From contig JADJJE010000019.1 of NCBI GenBank assembly GCA_016706685.1, positions 1 to 64,000 of the forward strand: a stretch of 64,000 nt of DNA, in the 5' to 3' direction. A program made the translations under genes and the position numbers. The DNA comes from Sandaracinaceae bacterium. Its GTDB lineage: Bacteria > Myxococcota_A > Polyangia > Polyangiales > Houyiibacteriaceae. Positions 35,235 to 45,262 of this stretch are shown here, one piece after another; the first letter of the stretch is position 1; each line of letters starts with the position of its first letter. The notes under the pieces were generated by a model. The model was given only the letters and a program-made list of their open reading frames with translations. It searched no databases and was not told the DNA's origin.

Positions 35235-35624
35235 TCAGGCTCGCGGGGTCTCGCCGGCCTCGACCTGGAAGTAGTCCAGCACGTCGTTCGCGAGGAACAG
35301 CATCTTGGACGACAGCGCCCGGTCGGCGTCGCTCGCGCCCTGCGCGTCCGCCCCGGCGGCGAGGATCTGCACCAGGGCGTGACGGCTGCGACGCACCTCG
35401 TCCACCAGCCAGCGAACGTCCAGCGCGGCTTGGCTACCGGCCGCAGCGTACCGGCTCTCGAGGTCGCGCAGGCGCCGCTCCACCAGCACCATGGACGAGG
35501 GCAGGGTGCCGAGACCGAAGCAGTCGGGACACGCGACGACGCCGTGAGGGCCTCCCACTTCACCGGTGCCGAAGCACGTCTGACAGCGACTCGCGGTGGT
35601 GGGCGTGGCCTGGTGGGTCGTCAT
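35235..35624 (-). CDS. DnaJ-type zinc-finger small protein
   Basis: A 129-residue protein. CQTCFGTGEV and CPDCFGLGTL form one pair of the CXXCXGXG repeats found in DnaJ, but there is no J domain. The rest is helical (SMVLVERRLRDLESRYAAA, LDVRWLVDEVRRSRHALVQIL). It may be a zinc-binding scaffold. Function unknown; 40 bases from the membrane-protein pair on the same strand. Confidence 0.65.
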   Translation of the reverse strand: MTTHQATPTTASRCQTCFGTGEVGGPHGVVACPDCFGLGTLPSSMVLVERRLRDLESRYAAAGSQAALDVRWLVDEVRRSRHALVQILAAGADAQGASDADRALSSKMLFLANDVLDYFQVEAGETPRA

Positions 35625-35640
35625 ACGAACGCGGACGGTA

Positions 35641-36249
35641 TCACTCTTCGGGTGTGGGGCCGATGGCCGACGCGTCCAGGCCCCGGTCGGTGGTGAACGC
35701 CATCTGGTAGTCGCCCTCTTGCCCCTCCTGGTAGGACCCGACCCACACGCGCAGCTGACCGCTGGGCACCGGCTCGAGCTGCACCGCCGGGTTCAGCCCG
35801 TGGGTGTCGTCGTTGCACAGGAAGCTGCCGTCGGGCAGCTGCACCACGAGCGTGGTGTCGAAGGGGTCCGAGTTGACCACCAGCTGCGCGAATTCCAGCT
35901 CGGCCGGGACGTAGATCTCGTGATTGGGTTGCGACGCCACCCAGCCGGGACACTCGGGGGACAGCGACTGCGCGCTGTCGGGGCCGCCGAAGCGCCCGGA
36001 GTACATCTCGGTGCCGTCGAACCCCACCGGCAGGCCGCCCCCTCGACCGCGCGACGCGGGCGCGCTGGTCTGCGCGCTGCTCGATTCACTCGAGCCTTCG
36101 CCGCCGTAGCCCTCCGAAGCGGCGCGCAGCTCGGGGACATCGCGCAGCAGCTCCCGCTGGGTGCTGGTCTCGGTGGATCCGCCGCCGCCTCCGCAGCCGG
36201 CGATGGCGAGTGCGAGCAACAGGACGCGGAGCGGTGTGTGGGCGGTCAT
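35641..36249 (-). CDS. Hypothetical lipoprotein with PPC-like beta domain
   Basis: A 202-residue lipoprotein (lipobox AIAGC, then a Gly/Ser-rich linker). The C-terminal half (VGFDGTEMYSG to the end) contains LVVQLPDGSFLCNDDTHGLNPAV and LRVWVGSYQEGQEGDYQMAF, resembling the C-terminal beta domain of secreted peptidases (PPC) and the repeats of the large lipoprotein at 48363-50432. Function unknown. Confidence 0.65.
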   Translation of the reverse strand: MTAHTPLRVLLLALAIAGCGGGGGSTETSTQRELLRDVPELRAASEGYGGEGSSESSSAQTSAPASRGRGGGLPVGFDGTEMYSGRFGGPDSAQSLSPECPGWVASQPNHEIYVPAELEFAQLVVNSDPFDTTLVVQLPDGSFLCNDDTHGLNPAVQLEPVPSGQLRVWVGSYQEGQEGDYQMAFTTDRGLDASAIGPTPEE

Positions 36250-36349
36250 GGGGTCCTCGAGGCGAGCGGGGCGGGAGCAGACTGTGCCATGGGACCGCCG
36301 GGCGCCGCACGGCCTTGGCACCCCTGGTCACGATGGCCTCGTGCCGGCG

Positions 36350-36799
36350 TCACTCGCCCTCGGGGTAGGCCGTGCAGCGCACCGTGCAGCCTCCACGCCG
36401 GTACTCCGGGTTGGGGGGATCGTAGGCCTGGAAGGTGGCGGTGCCGCCCCCGACGCAGCGAGCGGCGGCTTGGTCGCACTCAGCCTCGTCATCCACCTCG
36501 CAGTGGGCTTCTTGGCAGACCCCCAACATGTGCTCGCCCGTTGGGAGATAGGGACGCATGCAGTTGCCGGTGTTGTGCCGGTGCGCTCGCGGACAGACGC
36601 GCGTGCGCCCCACGCAGTCGTGCGGAGTTTCGCAGGTCACCTCGGGGGGAGGGGGTGCCGGCTCTGGCGCAGGCTCTGGCGTGGGGGGCGCGGGAACCTC
36701 GGCCGCCTCGGGGGATGACGCGACCGTCGCTCTCGGCTCTTCGTGGCCGCAGCCCCACAGCAGCAGCACACCCGCAACGATCGCTCTCCGCATGCCCAT
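36350..36799 (-). CDS. Small Cys-rich lipoprotein
   Basis: A 149-residue lipoprotein with lipobox LLLWGC, a Pro/Ala/Glu linker (about residues 30-52), and a compact domain with about ten Cys (CETPHDCVGRTRVC, CQEAHCEVDDEAECDQAAARC, CTVRC). No family recognised. Likely a disulphide-bonded periplasmic or surface module. Confidence 0.6.
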   Translation of the reverse strand: MGMRRAIVAGVLLLWGCGHEEPRATVASSPEAAEVPAPPTPEPAPEPAPPPPEVTCETPHDCVGRTRVCPRAHRHNTGNCMRPYLPTGEHMLGVCQEAHCEVDDEAECDQAAARCVGGGTATFQAYDPPNPEYRRGGCTVRCTAYPEGE

Positions 36800-36981
36800 G
36801 GCCCATCCTATCGCATCTCATCCGGCGTTGTCCGGGCCGGTGTAACCTGGGCGGGCGGTCCGTCGTCGAGGGGGCGCGCGGAGATGCCGGGTTTTCTTGC
36901 TGAATTGCGGAAACGCGCTACACCCCGGGCGATTTTGGTCGCCTGTTGGTGGCCGCGATGGAAACGGAACGAGGACTTCAC

Positions 36982-37401
36982 ATGGCTACGGAACGCACCT
37001 TCAGCATCATCAAGCCCGACGCCGTCGAGGCGAACAACGTCGGCAACATCCTCGCCATGATCGAGGGCGCCGGCCTCAAGATCAAGGCCATGCGCCTCGT
37101 GCACTTGAGCCGCCCCATGGCAGAGGGCTTCTACGCCGTCCACAGTCACCGCCCCTTCTTCGGTGAGCTGGTGGACTTCATGACGCGCGGCCCCGTGGTC
37201 GTCAGCGTGCTCGAGGGCGAGAACGCCGTCGTGGCCTACCGCACCCTGATGGGCGCCACCAACCCGGCCAACGCCGAGCCCGGCACCATCCGCAAGCAGT
37301 ACGCCAAGGACATCGGCGAGAACGCGGTGCACGGCTCGGACAGCGCCGAGAACGCCGCCATCGAAGTGAACTACTTCTTCCCCGGCTACGAGCTGGGCTG
37401 A
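36982..37401 (+). CDS. ndk: Nucleoside diphosphate kinase
   Basis: A 139-residue NDP kinase. The P-loop-free fold begins TFSIIKPDAVEANNVG; the phospho-His lies in NAVHGSDSAENA. Start ATG 36982 gives MATERTFS, the usual family start, with GAGGA seven bases upstream. Interconverts NTP pools. Single-gene plus-strand unit between minus-strand neighbours; it converges on the carboxylesterase gene. Confidence 0.95.
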   Translation: MATERTFSIIKPDAVEANNVGNILAMIEGAGLKIKAMRLVHLSRPMAEGFYAVHSHRPFFGELVDFMTRGPVVVSVLEGENAVVAYRTLMGATNPANAEPGTIRKQYAKDIGENAVHGSDSAENAAIEVNYFFPGYELG

Positions 37402-37415
37402 GCGTCCGGGCGCGC

Positions 37416-39050
37416 CTAGAGCGCGTCCCAGACCTCGCACTGCGCCGCAGCGGCACCCGTCCCCGTCACGACCTCGAGGTCGAGCACGAGGTGGTTGTCC
37501 TCTGCGGCGTCGTACTTTGGCCACTCGGGCTGCCCCTCCACCTGTGGCTGGCCGTCCCGCACGAACGCGCCCCAGTAGCTGCGGATGAGGTCGTGCATGA
37601 TCTGCTCCTCCGCGTTGAAGCGCCGGATGAACGCGTTGGCGCGGTAGCCGAACACGAACTGCACCTCGGCCGCGTGGTAGGCGCCGAGGTCGAAGTCGGT
37701 GGGCAGCTGGAAGGCCGCGTTGGGGTAGCGGTAGAAGTAGTGATAGAGGTCGGTCTGCTCGCCCATGGCCATGGTGCTGGAGCGCGCCGAGCAGGTCAGC
37801 AGCTGGTCGCCGATGGCGTCGAAGTAGCGCACCGTGGGGTCCTCGCCGTTGAGCGGGTAGGCCGCGATCACGGCGTCTGCGTCGGCGCCAGGTCCGCCCA
37901 CCAGGTCAGCCAGCGCGGCCTCGTAGTCCTCGGGCGCGATGACCACCTCGCTCAGCGCGGCGAACACGCGCCCCTCGTTCTCGGTGAAGCCCGCGAGCAC
38001 CGGCACATCGGCCATGTTGCCCGCGCGGATGGCGGCGCCGTAGGCTTGCGGCAAGACGTCGCCGTCCACGATGGGGCCCCAGAAGGCGGTGTTCTCGTCG
38101 CGCGTGAGGAAGTCCCGTGAGCCCGGCAGCGTGGCCAGGATGTCCGCCACGCTGGCGGCGCGCAGACAGGTCAGCACCTCGCTGGGCGTGCCCGTGTCGC
38201 ACGGCGTGGGCAGGGCCGCGGCGAAGCGCACGCCCTGGGCGCTGGCGTCCTCGCTGCTGGCCGTGAACTCGCAGGGGCCGCTCTCCACGATGGCGCCGTG
38301 GAAGAGGCCCGCGCTGCGCGGCGACACCAAGTGCGCACACACGCTGATGCCGCCCGCCGACTGGCCCGCGATGGTCACACGCTCGGGGTCACCGCCGAAG
38401 GCGCGGATGTTGTCGCGCACCCACTCGAGGGCCGCCACCTGGTCGAGCAAGCCGTAGTTGCCGCTGATGCTGTCCGCGGACTCGTCCGTCAGGGCCGGGT
38501 GCGAGAGGAAGCCCAGCGCGCCCAGGCGGTAGTTCATGCTCACCACGATGATGTTCTCGTCGCGTGCGAGGATGTCGCCCACCGTGCCGCCCTCGGTCTG
38601 CACGCCCTCGCCCAGCGTGAAGCCGCCGCCGTGGATCCACACCAGCACCGGAGCGCCGCTCTCCGGCACCTCGAGCGGGGCGTGGACGTTGATGTAGAGG
38701 CAGTCCTCTTCGGTCTGCGCGCCCAAGATGGGGATCACCTGCGGGCACGCGCGCGGGCGGGTGTCGGCGTCCAGCGTGTCGGTCCACGGCGTGGGCGCAG
38801 CGGGCGGCGCAAAGCGCAGGTTGCCCGTGGGCGGCGCGGCGTATGGGATGCCCAGGTAGCCGACTGCCCCGTTGCCGATGCTGCCGCGCACGGGCCCGTA
38901 CTCGGTCATCACCTCGGTGGGCGTGGCGACCAAGGACGGGGCGCCATCCGAGCAGCCAGCGTGGGCGGCCAAGACCCCGAGCAGAGGCAGCAGCGGGTAC
39001 ATCGGATGCAGACTGCGTGGCAGGCGGATGCGGGCTCGAAAGGCGGTCAT
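37416..39050 (-). CDS. Carboxylesterase type B, lipoprotein
   Basis: A 544-residue carboxylesterase/lipase of the cholinesterase-like family. Lipobox HAGCSDG follows a hydrophobic stretch; an internal ATG (MYPLLPLLG, 39002) would give a shorter, more typical lipoprotein signal. The oxyanion motif is VWIHGGGFTLG, the nucleophile elbow is GQSAGG (Ser of the triad), with EDCLYINVHAP and the Asp/Glu in FTENEGR, and the His in AYHAAEVQFVFG. Likely an outer-membrane-attached or periplasmic ester hydrolase. Substrate unknown. Confidence 0.85.
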   Translation of the reverse strand: MTAFRARIRLPRSLHPMYPLLPLLGVLAAHAGCSDGAPSLVATPTEVMTEYGPVRGSIGNGAVGYLGIPYAAPPTGNLRFAPPAAPTPWTDTLDADTRPRACPQVIPILGAQTEEDCLYINVHAPLEVPESGAPVLVWIHGGGFTLGEGVQTEGGTVGDILARDENIIVVSMNYRLGALGFLSHPALTDESADSISGNYGLLDQVAALEWVRDNIRAFGGDPERVTIAGQSAGGISVCAHLVSPRSAGLFHGAIVESGPCEFTASSEDASAQGVRFAAALPTPCDTGTPSEVLTCLRAASVADILATLPGSRDFLTRDENTAFWGPIVDGDVLPQAYGAAIRAGNMADVPVLAGFTENEGRVFAALSEVVIAPEDYEAALADLVGGPGADADAVIAAYPLNGEDPTVRYFDAIGDQLLTCSARSSTMAMGEQTDLYHYFYRYPNAAFQLPTDFDLGAYHAAEVQFVFGYRANAFIRRFNAEEQIMHDLIRSYWGAFVRDGQPQVEGQPEWPKYDAAEDNHLVLDLEVVTGTGAAAAQCEVWDAL

Positions 39051-39138
39051 GAGCGGGATGCTAACCCGGGCAGCGCCTCCGTGTTTACGGACGTTTTCGC
39101 GATTGGCTCGGTTGGTGCCGGGCGGTAAGGCGGGCCGG

Positions 39139-40158
39139 CTAGAGCGACACCGCGAGGCTGGCCCGCTGGGCACGCACGCTTCCGGCCAACGACAACTGCG
39201 AGCGCGCCCGCACCAGGTTGTGCTCCGAGCGGCTCCCGAAACGCGTGGCATCCCAGCCGAAGTAGCACTCGCGCAGCGCGTCGGCGCAGAAGCGCGAGGC
39301 CAGCTCGAGCGCGATGATCTCGAGCCCAGCGGGAAGGGCAGCGCGCTCTTCGAGCGTGAGCATGGCGCCTGCCGCCTCCACGTACGCTTCGGTCGCAGCG
39401 CGGTAGAGCGCCACGTCCAGCTCGGCGCGCGGGTCCGACTCGCCGAGCGGATTGCACCACGAGCGCAGCGCGTCGCCCATCTCGGCTGCGAGCGTGTCGT
39501 GGGCCATGGTGTCGAGGTCCAGCAGCGCCAGCGCTTCGTGGCTGCCGTGCACGAACATCACGTTGGTCACCTTCAGGTCACCGTGGATGATGCGAACGGG
39601 CAGCGCGCCCAGCACGGGCAGCGCCGCGCCATGCGAGAGGATCGCTTGCGCCACGGGCTGAACGTCGGCGAAGCGCGGGTGCGCGGCGTGCTCCGCGAGC
39701 GTGGTCTGCAGGAACGCGAGGTGTCGCGGCGTGTCGTGCGGGCCGGGGCGCGTGAAGGCGAAGTGGTGCTCGAAGCCTTCGAGCGCGGCGTGGAAGCGGG
39801 CCACGAGGCGCGCCACGCTCGCGGCGCGTGCCGGATCCGAGAGCGTGCTCACGACCTCGCCGTCGATGAACGTCAGCAAGCGATAGACCCCGTCGGGCTG
39901 CTGCGCGCAGCGCTCGCCCGACACGGTGTGCACCAGGCGTGGCGTCAAGACGCCGTACTGGGCCACGCGCGCCGTGATGGCCTCGATGTCGTCGTTCACC
40001 GCTGCCGTGAAGATGGGGTTCACGCGCTGGAGCACGAAGCGCTCGCCGCCCGGGGCATCCACGCGCCACGTCTGGTTGATGAGCCCCACGGTGATGGGCT
40101 CGAGCCGTGCCGCGTCGAGGCCGTACCGTGCAAGCGCCGCGCGCGCAGCCTCACTCAC
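39139..40158 (-). CDS. APH-fold phosphotransferase
   Basis: A 339-residue kinase of the aminoglycoside-phosphotransferase/homoserine-kinase-like group. The ATP-binding N-lobe begins at LINQTWRVDAPGGERFVLQRVN; the catalytic loop is IIHGDLKVTNVMF and the metal-binding Asp is in LALLDLDT. The N-terminal set-up GLINQTWRV and the position of the Asp resemble bacterial N-acetylhexosamine-kinase and choline/ethanolamine kinase relatives, so the substrate is open. The start is GTG 40158, overlapping the ttcA stop (GTGA), so coupled to ttcA. Confidence 0.75.
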   Translation of the reverse strand: MSEAARAALARYGLDAARLEPITVGLINQTWRVDAPGGERFVLQRVNPIFTAAVNDDIEAITARVAQYGVLTPRLVHTVSGERCAQQPDGVYRLLTFIDGEVVSTLSDPARAASVARLVARFHAALEGFEHHFAFTRPGPHDTPRHLAFLQTTLAEHAAHPRFADVQPVAQAILSHGAALPVLGALPVRIIHGDLKVTNVMFVHGSHEALALLDLDTMAHDTLAAEMGDALRSWCNPLGESDPRAELDVALYRAATEAYVEAAGAMLTLEERAALPAGLEIIALELASRFCADALRECYFGWDATRFGSRSEHNLVRARSQLSLAGSVRAQRASLAVSL

Positions 40159-41003
40159 CGCAGCACCGTCAGGCGTGGCTTGGCGTCCGCATGCTGCACC
40201 GTGGGGCGTGGCGGAGTCGCCGGGCGAACCCCCTCGGGGCGCGCCTCCCACACGGCCTGCACGTCACGGTCCAGCAGGTGCGTGGGGCGCACGTTGCGCA
40301 GGGACTGCAGCATGACGTTGCGCACGTCCGGGTGCTTCGCCTCGAGGGTGCTCAAGAGGTCTTTCATCTGCTCGCGCTGCAGCCCCTCCTGCGACCCACA
40401 CAGGTTGCAGGGCAGGATGGGGAACGCCAGCGCCTCGGCCAGCTCGGCGATGCGTGCCTCGCCGCACTCGATGAGCGGACGGATGACCTGGAACCGCCCG
40501 TCGTCCGTGGTGTAGCGCGCCGGCATGGCCTGCAGCTTCCCGCTGAAGAACGTGTTCATCAGGAAGGTCTCGAGCGAGTCGTCGCGATGGTGCCCGAGCG
40601 CGATCTTGTTGCAGCCCAGGCGCTCCGCCGCTGTGTAGAGGATGCCGCGCCGCAGCCGCGAGCACAGCGAGCAGTACGTGCTGCTCGAGTCCACGCGGTC
40701 GGTCACCACCGTGTAGGTGTCCTCGCGCAGGATCTCGTAGGCGTAGCCGCTCGCGGCCAACCAAGCTTCGAGCGCCCGCCCGTCATAGCCCGGCTGCACC
40801 TGGTCGAGGTGCACGGCGATGAGCTCGATGGGAAACGGCAGCCGCGGCCGCAGCATGTGAAGTAGATGCAGCAGCGTGTAGCTGTCCTTCCCCCCGCTGA
40901 TGGCCACCATGACGCGGTCCCCCGGCGCCAGCAGCTCGTACGTCTCGCAGGTGTTCTTCATCGTGCGATACAGGAGCTTCTCGAGACGGCGCGCGTCGGT
41001 CAT
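40155..41003 (-). CDS. ttcA: tRNA 2-thiocytidine(32) synthetase TtcA
   Basis: A 282-residue PP-loop ATPase. The N-terminal PP-loop is ISGGKDSYTLLH. The two CxxC motifs for the Fe-S cluster are TYCSLCSRL and CNLCGSQ. GHHRDDSLETFLMNTFF is the family signature. It thiolates C32 of tRNA. Start ATG 41003 is chosen because the open frame upstream enters the repeat-rich gap and is not conserved-looking. The extreme C-terminus carries a basic extension. Confidence 0.9.
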   Translation of the reverse strand: MTDARRLEKLLYRTMKNTCETYELLAPGDRVMVAISGGKDSYTLLHLLHMLRPRLPFPIELIAVHLDQVQPGYDGRALEAWLAASGYAYEILREDTYTVVTDRVDSSSTYCSLCSRLRRGILYTAAERLGCNKIALGHHRDDSLETFLMNTFFSGKLQAMPARYTTDDGRFQVIRPLIECGEARIAELAEALAFPILPCNLCGSQEGLQREQMKDLLSTLEAKHPDVRNVMLQSLRNVRPTHLLDRDVQAVWEARPEGVRPATPPRPTVQHADAKPRLTVLR

Positions 41004-41070
41004 GGGCGCAACTGTGACGCGAGCGGGCGCGGCGTCCACTACACGGCGTTCCTCGGTGGGGGCAGGGGGG

Positions 41071-41174
41071 CGTGATCGATCCGCCGGGGCGGGGCAGGGG
41101 TCGCGGCGGGCACGGACGCGCTGGCGCGTCCTGTCGGGAGTCCCTGGAAATCGGCACTTCGCTGCGCTGCGTTT
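41071..41174. repeat. Left arm of about 100-bp inverted repeat
   Basis: CGTGATCGATCCGCCGGGGC begins the arm; it continues through GGGGTCGCGGCGGGCACGGACGC and GCTGCGCTGCGTTTG. The matching arm, in inverted orientation, is at 41911-42014. The first 70 bases match with at most a few mismatches and the rest with more. The intervening space is about 740 bases. Confidence 0.75.
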
Positions 41175-41239
41175 GGGGGGGGGGGGGGGGGGGGCGGGTG
41201 GGCGGCGGGGGGGGGCGGGGCCGGGGGGGGGGGGGGGGG
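41175..41239. repeat. Poly-G runs (20 and 17 G)
   Basis: G20 at 41175-41194 and G17 at 41223-41239 frame a G/C-only stretch. No such runs occur elsewhere in the window. Consistent with low-quality base calls or assembly gap closure inside a hairpin-forming region. If real they would be strong G-quadruplex formers. Confidence 0.7.
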
Positions 41240-41910
41240 CCCTAGCCGAGTCGGTCTCGGGGCCCCCACGCCCTTGCTGACCCCTGCCCCGCCCCGGCTG
41301 CTGGCGACGCCTCGCATGCGCGGACGGCGGCGTTCTCGCCAGTGGGCGCCAGCGCGCATACACGTGTCCGGGGGCCAGGCCGCAGGACGCGCGCCGTCCC
41401 TCGGCGCACGCTTGGGCTCAACTGAGTCCGACGTGGACGGACGGGGTCCCGTGGTCCGTGCTAGCTGCGGGACGAGCGCAGCCGAGTCGACCGCGCCCCG
41501 TCGAGCGCACCAGAGCCCTGCCGCGCTCCGTCGAGTCCAATCGAGCTCCGCGGCGTCAGTTGGGCTGCGGCGCGCACCCGTCGCACCCGTCGCGCCCATC
41601 CGCGACGAAGGGACCCTGGGGGTGCCTCGCCGAGCCTGTCGCGCACCCCTCGCCGCGGTCACGGTCGGGCTCATCTGAGCCAGAGACGTTCGCCATCGCC
41701 GGGGCGGGGCGGGGGTCGGCGGGGGCCCGGGAACGGGGGGGCGTTCGATGATCGTGGTCGAGGCGCCCGGGTGGCTAGGCGCGACGAGGGAGCATACCGA
41801 CTGGTATGTGACCGAGGAGCAACGACGCCAGCCGGGATGCATCGGCCGCGAGCACGAACGACTCCCCGTTCCCGGGCCCCAGGGGCGTGGGGGGGACCCA
41901 GAAAACAAAC

Positions 41911-42014
41911 GGAGCGCGCAGCGCGCAGTGCGGTTTTCAGGGAGGACCAGACAGGACGCGCCAGCGCGTCCGTGCCCGCCGCGACCCCCGCCCCGCCCCG
42001 GCGGATCGATCACG
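41911..42014. repeat. Right arm of about 100-bp inverted repeat
   Basis: Reverse complement of the left arm at 41071-41174, from GGACGCGCCAGCGCGTCC to GGATCGATCACG. Palindromic sub-elements (for example ACGCGCCAGCGCGT and GGATCGATC) sit inside it. It ends about 70 bases before the rlmN start. Confidence 0.75.
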
Positions 42015-42087
42015 GCCCCGCCACGGATGGTGTCGAGCGTCCAGCGGGCCGGTTGCCGCGGGGCTGCGGGAGTGGCACTTCGAGGGC

Positions 42088-43248
<1,161 letters not shown>

Positions 43249-43320
43249 ACAGCGCCTCCGCGGCCCGCGCCCACACCCCGCTAGCCGCGGGAATCGACCG
43301 GCTGCTACCCTCGCCGGCGC

Positions 43321-45258
43321 ATGCCTCTCCGGAACGTCTCTCGGGTTGCCTCCGCTCTCCTCGCGTGGGCCGTCATCTCCTCCATCGCGGCCCCGGCGGC
43401 GGCGCAGACGGCGCTGAACGTCCAACGGGCCAGCGCGAACACGTTCCGCGTGGACGGCGCCCTGCGCGACTGGGCGGCCGTGGCCATGCAGCCCTTCGGG
43501 GCCGGCGACGACGCCAGCTTCGAAGTGGCGCTCGCGCAGGACGACGCTGGCGTCTACGTGGCCGCCCGCGTGCGAGACGAGCGCATGATCCGCACGCGGC
43601 GCCCTGGCGACAGCGAGGACGTGCTGGTGCTCACGTTGATCACCCCCGGCAACGACGGGCCCGAGGCCGTGGAGTTCTGGCTCTACGCGGGCGTGGAGGG
43701 TGAGTCGGCTGCCGTGGCGCTGGTGGCCGAGCCGGGAGGGCGCACCCGGGCCGCCCGCGGCGCACGCATCCTCGAAGCCCCCATCGCGGGCGGCTACGAG
43801 CTCGAGGCCTTCCTGCCCGTGGCGCTCATCCCCAACGCAGGCCGCCTCAGCGCCATGCGGGCCGCCGTCCGCCTGGTGGACGTGGACGTGGCCACCGCCC
43901 CCGAGATCGAGGCCACCATCGCGTCCGCGCCGGTGGGCGCGAGCGAGCTGACGAGCGTCCCCGAGGCCCACATGGCCAGCGGGCCGGCCAACGCGGTTCT
44001 GGCCTTCCGCCGTGACAACGGCCTCGGGGCGGCGCCCATCGGCTACGAGTTCTGGGGCGACCTGGCTGGCGACGAGCGTGAGGAGCGCGTGCTGGTCATC
44101 GGTGGCGTGCTGGTGGTGGTGGGCGAGGGCTACCGGGACGGCCGCGGCTACGACTTCGAGCGCCTGGGTGTGCGCTCGGCCGAAGACGTTCAGCGCGCGC
44201 GCATCGAAGACGTCACGGGCGACGGCAAGGCCGAGATCATCCTCCGAATCCGTGAGCGGGACCGCCACGGTGTGCGCGCCAGCTGGATGGTGCTGGGCAC
44301 CAACGGCGACGGCCTGACCGAGCTGCTGAGCGTGCCCGTGTTCGAGCGCACGCGGCAGGGCATCGTTCGCTCGCGCGTGGAGCTGCGCCGCCAGCGGCGA
44401 GGCGCGCCCTTCATCGACGTGCACGTCGGGGACGCCGAGGGCATCGACCCCGCCACCTATGCGGGCCCCGCCACGGGCGACACGCTCTCCATCCTGGTGC
44501 CGTGGGGCCCCGTGCTGCGCCAGACCTACCAGTGGAACGGTGAGAGCTTCGCCGAGACGGAGAGTCAGCCCAACCCGAACGCGCGCGTGGAGGGTGGTGA
44601 GGTGGTCGGGACCGAGACGGAGCGGCCCGCGACCACGCAGCCCGTGCGCGACACACGCCCTGCCGCGCCCATGTCCGATGACGACGTGCTGGCGCGCGTT
44701 CGCGCCGATCGTGGCGTGCCGGCCGGCGTGGCCGTGCGCTTCCGTGCCCGTGCCAACGTCGCCGAGGGCCGAGAGCCCGAGCAGGTGTTCGCGCTCGGCG
44801 GCGCCATCGTGGTGCATGGGCCGGGCTTCCAGGGCGGGCAGGGCTACTTCTTCTTCGAAGCCACTCCCTCCGAGGCCGACCTACTCAGCGTGGAGACGGC
44901 GGACCTCACCGGCGACGGCCAGCTCGAGATCGTGTTCACGGTGAAGCAGAACCTGGGCGAGTTCCAGCGCGACATCCTCACCGTGCTCCAGTTCACGGCA
45001 ACCGGGATCCAGCCGCTGCTGCGCGTGGAAGTGGCTCGCTACCACGGCGACGCGGAGCGCATCGTCAACGTGGTGGACCTGCGTCGTCGTGGTCGCACGG
45101 CCACCCTCACCATCGCCCCGGGTGAGGCGCGCGGCTGGGATGCCACCACCTGGCCGTTCGCAGGCTTCGCGAACGACGGCGTCGCTCCCCTCCTGCTGCC
45201 CTGGCAGGAGGAAGCGCGACGCTATCGCTACGCCGACGGCGCGATCGTCTCGCCCTAG
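43321..45258 (+). CDS. Exported protein with CBM9-like and FG-GAP/VCBS-like repeats
   Basis: A 645-residue protein with signal peptide (ALLAWAVISSIAAPAAAQ). The first 200 residues resemble a carbohydrate-binding module-9-like domain (DWAAVAMQPFG, DDAGVYVAARVRDERM). Two FG-GAP-like calcium-binding motifs are visible later (DVTGDGKAEIILRI and DLTGDGQLEIVFTV), each after a repeated GGxxVVxGxGF/Y module (about 250-370 and 480-600), so the C-terminal part is duplicated. Probably periplasmic or surface; ligand unknown. It ends four bases before the convergent sugar-nucleotide pyrophosphorylase gene. Confidence 0.72.
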   Translation: MPLRNVSRVASALLAWAVISSIAAPAAAQTALNVQRASANTFRVDGALRDWAAVAMQPFGAGDDASFEVALAQDDAGVYVAARVRDERMIRTRRPGDSEDVLVLTLITPGNDGPEAVEFWLYAGVEGESAAVALVAEPGGRTRAARGARILEAPIAGGYELEAFLPVALIPNAGRLSAMRAAVRLVDVDVATAPEIEATIASAPVGASELTSVPEAHMASGPANAVLAFRRDNGLGAAPIGYEFWGDLAGDEREERVLVIGGVLVVVGEGYRDGRGYDFERLGVRSAEDVQRARIEDVTGDGKAEIILRIRERDRHGVRASWMVLGTNGDGLTELLSVPVFERTRQGIVRSRVELRRQRRGAPFIDVHVGDAEGIDPATYAGPATGDTLSILVPWGPVLRQTYQWNGESFAETESQPNPNARVEGGEVVGTETERPATTQPVRDTRPAAPMSDDDVLARVRADRGVPAGVAVRFRARANVAEGREPEQVFALGGAIVVHGPGFQGGQGYFFFEATPSEADLLSVETADLTGDGQLEIVFTVKQNLGEFQRDILTVLQFTATGIQPLLRVEVARYHGDAERIVNVVDLRRRGRTATLTIAPGEARGWDATTWPFAGFANDGVAPLLLPWQEEARRYRYADGAIVSP

Positions 45259-45262
45259 CCCG

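Larger units (their letters stand above)
41004..42087. other. Gene-free repeat-rich region with no credible CDS
   Basis: A 1,084-base stretch between ttcA and rlmN. It holds long open frames, but they are compositionally strange, conflict with each other, and have no start context or family resemblance. The outer parts are inverted copies (next entries), the left side carries two long G runs, and the core (about 41260-41700) is rich in short GTCGAGTC-type units. It looks like a foldback or non-autonomous element, or a mis-assembled hairpin. Confidence 0.6.

Noticed and set aside
41274..41678. Plus-strand 134-codon and minus-strand 324-codon frames in the repeat-rich gap
   Set aside because: No RBS, no family resemblance, Pro/Arg-rich composition from GC skew, and frames pass through the G runs and the inverted-repeat arms.
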